Assembly (NCBI GenBank): GCA_044867925.1
Contig: JBIOVV010000017.1
Span: 1-64,000 of the forward strand
Direction: 5' to 3'
Source of the DNA: VRUE01 sp044867925
GTDB taxonomy: Bacteria; Actinomycetota; Thermoleophilia; Solirubrobacterales; 70-9
DNA: 64,000 bases
Below are positions 26,290 through 33,932 of the stretch, piece after piece; positions within the stretch are counted from its first letter, which is position 1, and every line of letters begins with the position of its first letter. The position numbers and the translations under genes are program-made. The notes beneath the pieces were generated by a model. It was not told the DNA's origin. It made no database searches and was given only the letters and a program-made list of their open reading frames with translations.

Positions 26290-26913
26290 ATGCGTTCTGC
26301 GTTCAATAGGTGGTTTGGAGCCCCCGGTGTCATAGCCGTGGTCGCCTTGGTCTTTGCGATGAGCGGCGGCGCCTTCGCTGCCCATCAATACCTCGGGGGA
26401 TCAAGCCCCCACTATCGCGCGAAGCCGAAGCGTGGTCCACAGGGTCCGCGTGGTCTGCCGGGCCCACAGGGTCCGCAGGGACCCTCCGGCCAGAGCGTTC
26501 GTGGCGCAGACGGGCCTCCAGGGCCTCAGGGTCCAGAAGGCAGCCCATGGACGGCCGGCGGTGTGTTGCCGGCCGGGAAAACCTTGGCTGGAACTTGGAT
26601 TGCTCCCGCTATCGGAAACGAAGTAGCACCCGGGAAAAAGGAAGGTGGCACAGCCATCTCATTTGGAATTCGCCTCCTAATACCGCCCGAAGTCCTTGTC
26701 ATTGGAGAAGGCAAAGAAGGGAAAGAACACGCAACCGAATGTCCTGGCAGCGTCGCTTTGCCACGGGCAGCCAAAGGGTTTCTTTGCCTATACACCGGGG
26801 AAAATCCGGGCCTCGAACTGGTGGAAAGCTTCCCCTTCGCAACTGGTGCTCTGCTCAAGCTAAAAGGGCCAGCTGGTGCAACGGCAGCTGGCACCTGGGC
26901 GGTCACGGCTTAG
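26290..26913 (+). CDS. secreted collagen-like protein
   Basis: A 207-residue protein with a signal/anchor segment (APGVIAVVALVFAMSGGAFA) followed by a short Gly-X-Y run of about fourteen triplets (GPQGPRGLPGPQGPQGPSG, then GPPGPQGPEGS) and a C-terminal globular domain of ~120 residues. ATG 26290 is chosen because GGAGGAG lies directly upstream (26281-26287). Bacterial collagen-like stalks form trimers that display a head domain at the cell surface. It precedes the lipoprotein gene by 12 bases. Confidence 0.85.
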   Translation: MRSAFNRWFGAPGVIAVVALVFAMSGGAFAAHQYLGGSSPHYRAKPKRGPQGPRGLPGPQGPQGPSGQSVRGADGPPGPQGPEGSPWTAGGVLPAGKTLAGTWIAPAIGNEVAPGKKEGGTAISFGIRLLIPPEVLVIGEGKEGKEHATECPGSVALPRAAKGFLCLYTGENPGLELVESFPFATGALLKLKGPAGATAAGTWAVTA

Positions 26914-26925
26914 TAGGAGGGACGG

Positions 26926-27744
26926 ATGCCTATGTACAAGCGTTTGAAGGGAATATGGCTGGTCGTGGCCTGCCTGGTCGGGGTCGTGATGCTGCTCGCA
27001 GGTTGCGGGACGGCAGGTTCCGGGGAGACAAGCTCGGGCATTGAAAAGCCAAGCGAGCCGACCGCAGAGGCCTGTGATTTCCAGGCCCTGTCGCGACACC
27101 CAGCCGACGAAGACGGCAAACGGTCGACCAAGAAGGATGAAGCTCCTCAGCCCGGCATATATCGCTACGCGATGGCTGGCAAACAGGTTGTTCCCGGAGC
27201 GGCGTTGCGCGTAAAAAATCTGCCAAGCCACGGCGAATTGTTCGTCACACCAGCACGGAAGAATGGCAGTGAAAGCTGCTTCCGGATTCAGATGCGCTTT
27301 TCACCCGAGGTCGCAAATACCAGCACCTATGTCATTCGTGGGGAAAACGTCTACCTCGTGAGTCTCCTGACCCAGGCGCTTGGCGAATCGCAAGAAATCA
27401 CGCCGAACCCGCCAGTTCTGTCGGCTAGCGGTTCAGGGTCAAAGTGGTCGGGTCAATTTGGTGGGCGGACCTATGGTGGCTATAGCTTTTCGGCACTTGG
27501 CAAACGCACCTTTCGAATCGGGAACACCAAGGTCCGGACAGCAGGAATCTCATCCTCTGTCTCTTATCGCGGAGCGTTTAACGGGACGCAGGCAGTAACC
27601 GCGTGGATCGCCCTGCGCCCAAACCCTCACATAGTGGTCTCGGAAGAACTGGAATCTAGGCAGGACTTCGGCGTGAGCACGCTGAAGATCAAGGCACATA
27701 GCCACCTCATGTCGCTGACGCCGAAACAGGAGCCCGAATCATGA
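26926..27744 (+). CDS. lipoprotein of unknown function
   Basis: A 272-residue protein with a lipobox: WLVVACLVGVVMLLAGC, so Cys near residue 27 should be lipidated and the protein anchored to the outer face of the membrane. The body is rich in short beta-type segments (STYVIRGENVYLVSLL, FGGRTYGGYSFSALGKRTF) with no recognised domain. GGAGGG precedes ATG 26926. It overlaps the next gene by ATGA, so the lipoprotein and the anchored coiled-coil protein are probably made in equal amounts. Confidence 0.8.
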   Translation: MPMYKRLKGIWLVVACLVGVVMLLAGCGTAGSGETSSGIEKPSEPTAEACDFQALSRHPADEDGKRSTKKDEAPQPGIYRYAMAGKQVVPGAALRVKNLPSHGELFVTPARKNGSESCFRIQMRFSPEVANTSTYVIRGENVYLVSLLTQALGESQEITPNPPVLSASGSGSKWSGQFGGRTYGGYSFSALGKRTFRIGNTKVRTAGISSSVSYRGAFNGTQAVTAWIALRPNPHIVVSEELESRQDFGVSTLKIKAHSHLMSLTPKQEPES

Positions 27745-28538
27745 AAGGCCCGAAACGTCAATCAAAAGTTCGAAGCAGCGATGTGCAAAGCATCCTAAAT
27801 GTGCTGGTGGGCGCACTCGTCGTGCTCCTGTTGGTAGTGGCGAATATCCAGCTTGCGAACGACGGGCAGGGCAGGGCAGCGGGAGGAGAAACAGCGAACT
27901 CTGGCACGGTGTCGGTTCAGCCACCAGTGCAAGAAACGAGTAACCATGTGTTGGCTGAAGAACTGAAACACCTGTCGGGAAAACTTACTTCGCCCATTAA
28001 TCTGCTGCGCGAAAAACTAAGTCCGCTCTCTGGTTTGTCCTCCGGGCAGCAAGCCGCTGCCACTTCGTTCAAAGGTCTGGCGAGCTCATTCAAAAAACTG
28101 GGAGCGGTCAAGAAAGAACTGTCGCAGTTGAGTTCTGGGCTTGGAGATGTGGTGGGAAGTACTGAAGCCATGGCGGCAAATCTCGGGGATAGCACCGAAA
28201 CATTGGCCGGGGTGGGTCGAGATATCGGGTCGACGCAGCAGGAGACCAAGGGGATGGTGCAGGTGATGCGGCGAGTAGAACAATCTCTGACGACTACCGG
28301 CAAATCTACGAATGAATCTATGGCGCGGGTGGGTGCTGGAATCGAAGGAATGAGCCAAGCACTCGCGAGCCAGAAAAAAGAACTTAGCGCGTCATTGACC
28401 GAACTCAACACGAACATGTCGAAATTTCTGGAATTTTTCTGCATCCTGCTGACAAGCGGAACTGAATGCAGTTCAGCGCCGGCAGCGGGTTCCTCAGCGC
28501 TCTCAAAACAGGGCAAGGAACTAGCAGTCCGTCCGTAG
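27741..28538 (+). CDS. membrane-anchored coiled-coil protein
   Basis: A 265-residue protein with a short cytoplasmic N-terminus (MKGPKRQSKVRSSDVQS), one membrane helix (ILNVLVGALVVLLLVVANIQL) and a long extracytoplasmic helical part with heptad-like patterns (LSQLSSGLGDVVGSTEAMA, QETKGMVQVMRRVEQSL). It recalls MCE-associated or tape-measure-like helical proteins, but no family can be named. It is the last gene of the collagen-like/lipoprotein set and probably spans the wall or organises the other two. Confidence 0.75.
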   Translation: MKGPKRQSKVRSSDVQSILNVLVGALVVLLLVVANIQLANDGQGRAAGGETANSGTVSVQPPVQETSNHVLAEELKHLSGKLTSPINLLREKLSPLSGLSSGQQAAATSFKGLASSFKKLGAVKKELSQLSSGLGDVVGSTEAMAANLGDSTETLAGVGRDIGSTQQETKGMVQVMRRVEQSLTTTGKSTNESMARVGAGIEGMSQALASQKKELSASLTELNTNMSKFLEFFCILLTSGTECSSAPAAGSSALSKQGKELAVRP

Positions 28539-28938
28539 TGCTGAGAACGGGGTATTCGTCGGGACATGGAGACGTCGAGCGGTGAGAAGGGTGGGTCTCA
28601 GAAATGGAGTTGTGAATTCGGTGACGCTTTTGGTTAGCGCCATGGCGATAGCGATCCTTATCCGAGAACTCGTCGAGGTCATGATTGTCCTCCTGTAGCA
28701 GAGGAATGAAGCTCGGGGCAAATGCTTGAGTTGGAATGGTCTCGATTGTGGGTGGAATAGGCAGAGAGATCCGTCCCGTGGCGGGATACCGGGAACAACG
28801 ATCGCACCATCGACCAATTGCAATGCAGCCGGCACGTAGGCGCCCGATGATCACGTTGGATGTCTCCGGGCGGACCGTGGGTTACCTGCCTCCGCGACTC
28901 CGAATCGTGATCCAGAAAGGCGTGCGGTAGAGACCCAT
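28539..28938. other. 400-base gap between surface gene set and ArsR-like gene
   Basis: No conserved protein gene is visible on either strand. The only item that stood out is a 38-codon hydrophobic reading frame (listed separately). The remainder may hold the terminator of the surface gene set and the promoter of the ArsR-like gene. Confidence 0.5.
28582..28698 (+). CDS. possible 38-residue membrane peptide
   Basis: A GTG-started frame encoding a basic start (VRRVGLRNG) and one hydrophobic helix (VTLLVSAMAIAILIRELVEV). It has no convincing ribosome site and could be chance. It is listed because it is the only membrane-type frame in an otherwise empty 400-base gap. Confidence 0.2.
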   Translation: MRRVGLRNGVVNSVTLLVSAMAIAILIRELVEVMIVLL

Positions 28939-29274
28939 ATGACTCACCTCGGCGAACCCTCGGCTCGTATCACCACTGAGCTGATTCGAATGCTGAACCA
29001 CCCCGTGCGTCGTGAGGCTCTCCGAATCATTCATCAGGCGCCCGATGGACAAGTGGGTGGTAATCAGCTGAGTCGCGCCATCACCGAGAGTGTCCAGAGT
29101 GTGAATAACCATCTTAGGGTCTTGCGCGGCGCCCATGCAATCGTCATCTGCGATGAAGTGAGGGTAAGAAACGCGAAGGAAAAATGGTATGAATCGCTTG
29201 TAGCAGGAATCCCGACAGTACTTTCGGTTCTTAATGAGACCGAGACCGAAGATGCCATGATTCGTCGTAGCTGA
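28939..29274 (+). CDS. ArsR-like winged-helix regulator
   Basis: A 111-residue DNA-binding protein. ELIRMLNHPVRREALRII is the opening helix typical of ArsR/SmtB regulators, followed by a recognition region (LSRAITESVQSVNNHLRVLR) and a beta wing. There is no metal-binding Cys cluster of the ELCVCDL type, so it is not a classic metal sensor. It is convergent with the ImuB-like gene and isolated, so its target is unclear; the upstream surface gene set is a candidate. Confidence 0.8.
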   Translation: MTHLGEPSARITTELIRMLNHPVRREALRIIHQAPDGQVGGNQLSRAITESVQSVNNHLRVLRGAHAIVICDEVRVRNAKEKWYESLVAGIPTVLSVLNETETEDAMIRRS

Positions 29275-29285
29275 GCAGCCGCCAA

Positions 29286-30692
29286 TCAGATGAATGGGGT
29301 CAGGAGTACTCGGCGCTCTGGAAACCGCGAGTCGCCTTCTGCTTCGCGTATCCGTAGCATCGCCCCGGGGCCTTGCAGTGCCTGAACTTGCTGTACAGCT
29401 GTTTCCAGCCGATCGGCGCCGGCTCGCCCATCTGTGTTTGGCAGCCTGAGCTGGTCCGCAGGCTGTGGTCCAAGCTGCGTGGCCTTGAGCTTCAGCGAGG
29501 CAGCCGGCGAGGGAAGGTCCGCGAGGCCTCGCAGCAGGAGGGCATAGATCGTTTTCTTGGAGGCCGTCGCCCTTCCAAATACCTGGCTCGAGGCCCAGCT
29601 CTCCCCGCTCGCAAGGCGTGCCGTAAGGCGCACTGCAAGGATCGCTCGCTCCTTGCGCTGTGGGGAGGAGAGGAGACGAGCGACCAGTTGCTCTAGGTGG
29701 GCTTCGAGCAGCCGGCCGGCGATGGCGTCGGGAAGGTCGATCTCCTCTTCCAGCTCCTCTTGGGGCTTGCGAGGCTGAAGCTCTCGATCCTCTCCGCGCG
29801 CCATTCGGTGCGCTTGTAGCCCAACTGGGCCAAAGCGATCCGCGATGTGGCCGGGGGAAGTCGAAGCGAGTTCGCCGAGTCGCTCGAAACCAAGGTCGGC
29901 CAAGCGGAGGACGAGGTCCCGGCCCGTGCCCGGCGTAAGTCCGGGCCCGACTGTAAGTGCCGAGATGGGAAGCGTGGCCAGGAAGTCGCTCAGGTCCGCC
30001 TCGCTTACAACACGCTCCGATTGGCGCTCTAGAACGGCCGATTGCCTCCGCATGATCACTGCAGCGATGAAGGAGGCAAAGCGCGCCGGGGCTACCGCGC
30101 CACGGGTCGGCGTCTCCACGGCCCGCCGGGCCTCGGCAGCAACATTGGCGAGGTTGCCGCCGTAGAGACCACGCAGTCCGCCGGCGGAGAAGAAGGCTTC
30201 GCCAGGCCGCTCCGACTCCACGGTAGCCCCGATACCTTCGAGTCTGTAGACGAGTCGCTCCCACTGGTCAGCGGCCGAAACGGGATCCTCGAGAGCTGAG
30301 TGCAGGCGGGGGCAGATCGCCAGCGCCCGGCGCCATGACATTCCTCGCGCCACGCCTTGCCTTTCCGCCGCTCGGGAGAGCTCGACGACTGAGATCCCAG
30401 CCTCTGTCTTCGCTGTGAGGGCTATCGGGCGATCCAGCAGCTCGCGTCGGCCTTTGCAGGCGACGACCAGTGCGTAGCGCGGCACGGCTATGCAGGCTAT
30501 GTCCTTACGAACAGACGTTCGCAAGGAATAGCAGAGTTGGGAAGGCCTTCCTTTTGAGGGTGGCGTGAAGTCCTGCCCGGTCGTGTAAGTGGCATGAGCC
30601 TGCGAAGCGAGATCAGCCGGCCTTGGGCGTTCGCCAGTCTTAGGTTTGCGCGATCTCTTAGGCGGTGATTTCGCGGTGGTTGTCGGCGTCAA
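29286..30692 (-). CDS. imuB: ImuB-like Y-family DNA polymerase homologue
   Basis: Up to 468 residues. The N-terminal half follows Y-family polymerases (CIAVPRYALVVACKGRREL, VVELSRAAERQGVARGMSWR, FFSAGGLRGLYGG), but the catalytic acids of DinB, including the SxDE motif, are absent, as in ImuB. Near residue 415 DQLRLP looks like a beta-clamp binding motif. ImuB links the clamp to the error-prone polymerase DnaE2 in the SOS mutasome; neither imuA nor dnaE2 is in the window. Start is uncertain: TTG 30692 would overlap the divergent excisionase-like gene, and TTG 30524 just before the conserved region is an alternative. Confidence 0.75.
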   Translation of the reverse strand: MTPTTTAKSPPKRSRKPKTGERPRPADLASQAHATYTTGQDFTPPSKGRPSQLCYSLRTSVRKDIACIAVPRYALVVACKGRRELLDRPIALTAKTEAGISVVELSRAAERQGVARGMSWRRALAICPRLHSALEDPVSAADQWERLVYRLEGIGATVESERPGEAFFSAGGLRGLYGGNLANVAAEARRAVETPTRGAVAPARFASFIAAVIMRRQSAVLERQSERVVSEADLSDFLATLPISALTVGPGLTPGTGRDLVLRLADLGFERLGELASTSPGHIADRFGPVGLQAHRMARGEDRELQPRKPQEELEEEIDLPDAIAGRLLEAHLEQLVARLLSSPQRKERAILAVRLTARLASGESWASSQVFGRATASKKTIYALLLRGLADLPSPAASLKLKATQLGPQPADQLRLPNTDGRAGADRLETAVQQVQALQGPGAMLRIREAEGDSRFPERRVLLTPFI

Positions 30693-30945
30693 GTATGAGT
30701 TTCCCGCTGAGCTAATCGAGAGGGTCGCCGAACGGACCGCTGAATTGCTTGGTCAGCAGACACGGGCCGAGGACACTTGGCTAGACGTCGGCGAAGCAGC
30801 GGAATACCTTCGGTGTCCGACATCACGGATCTACGCATTGACTAGCGCAGGGAAGATTCCTCACCATCACGACGGTGCTCGACTGTTGTTCCGACGAAGC
30901 GAGCTCGATGAATGGGTGGAGCGTGGCGGCGCTCGGCGATCCTAG
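30676..30945 (+). CDS. excisionase/AlpA-like helix-turn-helix protein
   Basis: About 89 residues from GTG 30676 (TTG 30646 is also in frame). The C-terminal 50 residues are a MerR-like excisionase domain: TWLDVGEAAEYLRCPTSRIY, then GKIPHHHDGARLLFRRSELDEWVE. Such proteins bind near attachment sites and steer integrase towards excision, or regulate element genes. Its place just downstream of a tyrosine integrase supports a role in an integrative element. Confidence 0.8.
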   Translation: MVVGVKYEFPAELIERVAERTAELLGQQTRAEDTWLDVGEAAEYLRCPTSRIYALTSAGKIPHHHDGARLLFRRSELDEWVERGGARRS

Positions 30946-31061
30946 GCCGACCCTTGGGCATCGAAGCGGCATGAGGCCGGGACGGTTCCAGTTGCAAGCG
31001 GGGCCGTCTTTCAACCCATGAGTGGGGCCGAGGGGCGGCCTCGCCTGTGCTGGCCCCCTTG

Positions 31062-32330
31062 CTACTCAGCGATGCTGGCCAGCTCGCGCTCGGTTTCCTC
31101 GGAGGCGGACAAAATTCGATGGTCTCCGTCGTCGACCTCCGTGATCCAGGTCATGGATTCCTCCTCGTCTCCGCAAGCACCTCCGTCGGGGCCTCGAGAC
31201 GGACCTTCGATTGCACCGTCGAAGAAGTCGGCGCCGCCCACGCCGTCGTCCATGAGATGGACATAGGTGCGGAGCGTGAAGCCAGGATCTGCGTGGCCGA
31301 GCCAGACCTGCACCTGCTTGATGTTCTTGCCGTCCTGAAACAAAAGCGATGCGCAGGTGTGGCGAAACGCGTGGAAGCTGACCCAGGTGAGGCCCACTGC
31401 CTCCCGCGCTGGATTCAGCACGCGTTCAGCGACCTTTCCTCGGATCAGCTCGGTCCCGACCGACGAAGGAAAGACGGGCGACTTTGGCCCCCGATAGGTC
31501 TCGCGACGAAGGATCAGGAGCCGCGCTGCCATTCCCTGCGACAGCGGAATCTCGCGCCTGCCGGCGCCGCTCTTGAGCTTCCGACGCTTGCCTCGGTAGA
31601 ACTGTTCGCGCACCTTGATGTGGGGGTGTTCTCCGAGATCGACGTGTTCCCACCTCAGGCCGATCGCCTCGGAGATACGAAGGCCGGTATGGGCCAAGAA
31701 CTCGAAGAAAAGACGCCACTTGGGGGGAGTGGCAGCGAGCAGGAGCTTCAGGTCGGCACGGGTAAGGGCCTTGGCCTGCTCCTCACTTGGATCGTCGTCG
31801 GTGGGGGCCGATGGGATACGGACACCGCGGACCGGATTCGAAGCGACCACCCCGTCCTCGACAGCCGTCGCAAAAAGCGCCGAAAGGGCTGCGCGCAGCT
31901 TCTTGATAGCGGACGTGCTCTTCCCTTCTCGCCGCATCAGGCCAAACAGTTCCCGCACGTCGCTGCCTTCGATGTCGGTGAGCTTCCAGGTCCGCCACTG
32001 TGGCAAGGCATGTGCCTCGATCGGCCGGCGGTACTCGGGTCGCGTCGTCTCCGAGAACCCGCGGCTGGTCAGGCCGGAATAACTCTCGATCCAGCTGGGG
32101 AAGTACTCGCCGAACCGGATTTTGGATTTTGGCCGGCCGTCACCGACGCTCTTGCCCGACTTCTTTTCGCACGCCTCTTGGAACGTGTCGCAGGTCTCCT
32201 TGTGCTGCCGGCCGCGATGGCGCCAGATAACGACGTAGGAACAGTCGCAGCGTTTCTTCCCGGCGCAGCCTTTGATGTGCCGTCGGAAGATGCCCGGCGT
32301 TTTGGTCTTGGTGAGCTCGGCTTTGGCCAT
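31062..32330 (-). CDS. tyrosine recombinase (phage/ICE-type integrase)
   Basis: A 422-residue integrase. Catalytic residues are visible as Arg in HTGLRISEAIGLRWEHVD (~225), the HAFRH box (~335), LGHADPGFTLRTYVHL with the nucleophile Tyr near 370, and an SAM-like core-binding domain before them (FGEYFPSWIESY). The N-terminus has a Cys-rich arm-binding domain (CAGKKRCDCSYVVIWR). GAGGAGG lies six bases before ATG 32330. It is transcribed away from a tRNA-Glu 3' fragment 280 bases upstream, the classic layout of a tRNA-targeting integrative element. It appears intact. Confidence 0.95.
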   Translation of the reverse strand: MAKAELTKTKTPGIFRRHIKGCAGKKRCDCSYVVIWRHRGRQHKETCDTFQEACEKKSGKSVGDGRPKSKIRFGEYFPSWIESYSGLTSRGFSETTRPEYRRPIEAHALPQWRTWKLTDIEGSDVRELFGLMRREGKSTSAIKKLRAALSALFATAVEDGVVASNPVRGVRIPSAPTDDDPSEEQAKALTRADLKLLLAATPPKWRLFFEFLAHTGLRISEAIGLRWEHVDLGEHPHIKVREQFYRGKRRKLKSGAGRREIPLSQGMAARLLILRRETYRGPKSPVFPSSVGTELIRGKVAERVLNPAREAVGLTWVSFHAFRHTCASLLFQDGKNIKQVQVWLGHADPGFTLRTYVHLMDDGVGGADFFDGAIEGPSRGPDGGACGDEEESMTWITEVDDGDHRILSASEETERELASIAE

Positions 32331-32412
32331 GATGCCCTCCTCGTCGAGGTCTCATGGCCCTATTCACGGATGGACAGCACCTCGCGCCACCCTGTGGTCT
32401 CCGGTTTAAAGA

Positions 32413-32606
32413 TCCGGATACCGGCGGATTCTGAGCGCATCGGTTCGGTCCAGAGTCCGGATACCTCCAGAGCAACGCTGCGGGGCTCGCGGCAACAGAA
32501 AGGCAACAAGCGGACCGCAACCAGCCGCAAAGCCTCTGTTGCCACGGACCCACAGAACCCGCTTGGGAGCGCGAAGAGACGAAGCTCGCCGTAGACAGCC
32601 GCAAAG
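32413..32606. repeat. short direct repeats between integrase and tRNA fragment (possible arm sites)
   Basis: Two copies of TCCGGATACC (32413-32422, 32456-32465) and two of CAGCCGCAAAG (32523-32533, 32596-32606) lie upstream of the integrase gene. TCCGGATTCT also occurs in the adjacent tRNA fragment, and CGGATTCTGAG (from 32425) matches the anticodon-arm sequence CGGATTCTCAG in 10 of 11 positions. Repeats in this position commonly serve as arm-type integrase sites. The 457-base gap 32331-32787 holds nothing else that I can support. Confidence 0.4.
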
Positions 32607-32612
32607 TGCCTT

Positions 32613-32658
32613 CCGGATTCTCAGTCCGGAAACCGGGGTTCGAATCCCCGTAGCGGTA
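32613..32658 (+). other. 3' fragment of a tRNA-Glu gene (attachment site)
   Basis: The run encodes an anticodon arm (CCGGA-TTCTCAG-TCCGG, anticodon CTC for Glu), a 4-base variable loop, a T arm (CGGGG-TTCGAAT-CCCCG), the seven acceptor bases TAGCGGT and discriminator A. No D arm or matching 5' acceptor strand precedes it, so it is the 3' half of a tRNA only. Such fragments are created when an integrase inserts into a tRNA 3' end, leaving one intact gene at the far end of the element. The intact copy was not seen in this window. Confidence 0.75.
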
Positions 32659-32787
32659 CTGCTCGTTGCGGGGTCGAACCGCAGGCAAAGAGAAGGACGG
32701 GAAGATCTCCGCGCGGTTGACGAGCCGCTGCTCACGGGTGGGGAAGTTTGCCCGCTGCGGTAAGGCTGCTCTCGATATGTTGCGTCG

Positions 32788-33156
32788 ATGGGCAGCGATC
32801 TCATCGCTTGGATTGTCGCGATTGGGCTCGGCATTGCCGTCGTCGTGTTGGGGTTCCGACGCGATCTCGGCGAAATCACGAGAAATTGGCTACCGCGGCC
32901 TGCAGAGGCCCCGGAGCAGGAGACCGGGGCACCGAGGCCATCCGGCGACGGCCAGAGTCGTCGCCCGCTCTCCCCACGCCAAAGGGGGTGGATGTCGGGG
33001 GGATTTCTCCTGTTTGGTCTCGCCTACGCAGTTATGGCGACGTTGTGGGCCGACGACAGGTTGATTCACGCCGTCTTCGCCGCCCTGTGGGTGGTCATCG
33101 CTGTGGGGTACTTTCAGGGAAAGTTGCCGCTTTCAGTGGATAGGTCCACCTCCTGA
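32788..33156 (+). CDS. small membrane protein of unknown function
   Basis: A 122-residue protein with three hydrophobic segments: LIAWIVAIGLGIAVVVLGF, GGFLLFGLAYAVMATLWA and IHAVFAALWVVIAVGYF, separated by a Pro/Arg-rich loop (residues ~35-65). No domain is recognised. It is the first apparent gene outside the proposed element end, so it may belong to the original chromosome. Confidence 0.6.
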   Translation: MGSDLIAWIVAIGLGIAVVVLGFRRDLGEITRNWLPRPAEAPEQETGAPRPSGDGQSRRPLSPRQRGWMSGGFLLFGLAYAVMATLWADDRLIHAVFAALWVVIAVGYFQGKLPLSVDRSTS

Positions 33157-33164
33157 ATCGATCT

Positions 33165-33255
33165 AGCGGCTTTCACGAGGTCGGCATCAAGGGCCAGGTG
33201 GTGATCCCCAAAGAGATCCGCGACGAATAGGGATCAAGCCCGGCGACGTATTGCC
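33165..33255 (+). pseudogene. remnant of an AbrB/VapB-type antitoxin domain
   Basis: The frame reads SGFHEVGIKGQVVIPKEIRDE and then stops at TAG. In the next frame the text continues as GIKPGDVLP, exactly what follows in SpoVT/AbrB domains (EIRDELGIKPGD). A small indel therefore broke the gene, and nothing resembling a start or a toxin partner remains. It lies next to the tRNA fragment, consistent with debris at an insertion hot spot. Confidence 0.6.
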
Positions 33256-33356
33256 TCGCCGCGCCTTGGGCGCTGGGTCTTCGCTGAGCAATCAGGTCTC
33301 AGGGTACGATCCCGGCCCTTGCAGGGAACGTCACGATCCATTCTCGAGTTACGCCG

Positions 33357-33932
33357 ATGAGTGCCGAACGCGCCAAACGGCAGCCCGATACCGAGCTCGA
33401 CTCGACTGAGTCGGCGCCGCCGACGAGCCTCGACGGGGACGTGGCCGGGGCGCCGCCAACCAGCCTCGATGGCGATCAGCCCCCCGGCGGGGACACCTAC
33501 CTTCAGCTGCCGCGGCCGCTGCGCCCGGACTACGAGGCGCTGAAGGACATGGCCTCGGGGGGCGAGGGAGACCTGCTGCTCGTCCGCCATCGCGAGAGCG
33601 GTGAGCGGCGGGTGGTGAAGATCTATCGCGGCGAGCGGCGACGTGACGAGCAGGCCTTGGAGGTTCTCTCCGGCGCCCTCGAGCAGCACGTGGTGAAGGT
33701 CTACAAATCCGGCCGCACCGATGGCCGCTCCTGGGAGGTGATGGAGTACTGCGAGCAGGGCTCGCTGGCCGACCTGATCGAGGGCGAGGGGCCGCGGTTC
33801 TCCAGCGAGCAGATCGTCGCGGTCGTAGCCGAGGTCGCGGCCGCGCTCGAGCACATGCACGAGCTGCACATTCCCCACCGCGACCTGAAGCCGGGCAACA
33901 TCTTGATCCGGACCAGGGAGCCGCTCGACCTG
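33357..33932 (+). pseudogene. Ser/Thr protein kinase, N-terminal part (gene broken by inversion)
   Basis: Residues 1-192 of a Hanks-type kinase. A low-complexity start (two copies of PPTSLDGD) leads to the glycine-rich loop ASGGEGDLLLV, the VVKIYR lysine strand, MEYCEQGSL hinge and catalytic loop HRDLKPGNILI. After EPLDL (33,932) homology ends and the frame runs on as unrelated Arg/Pro-rich sequence to 34,088. The DFG half of the same kinase lies on the opposite strand immediately downstream, so as it stands this gene cannot make a complete kinase. It is the first gene of the signalling operon. Confidence 0.85.

Noticed and set aside
28405..28854. A 149-codon minus-strand frame in the gap before the ArsR-like gene
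   Set aside because: Low-complexity sequence with no domain, partly antisense to the coiled-coil gene end; no ribosome site.
31047..32594. A 515-codon plus-strand frame opposite the integrase
   Set aside because: It is the antisense of a clear tyrosine integrase and shows no domain.
32581..32660. A complete tRNA gene
   Set aside because: The anticodon arm, T arm and 3' acceptor bases are present, but there is no D arm and no 5' acceptor strand, so only a 3' fragment is supported.
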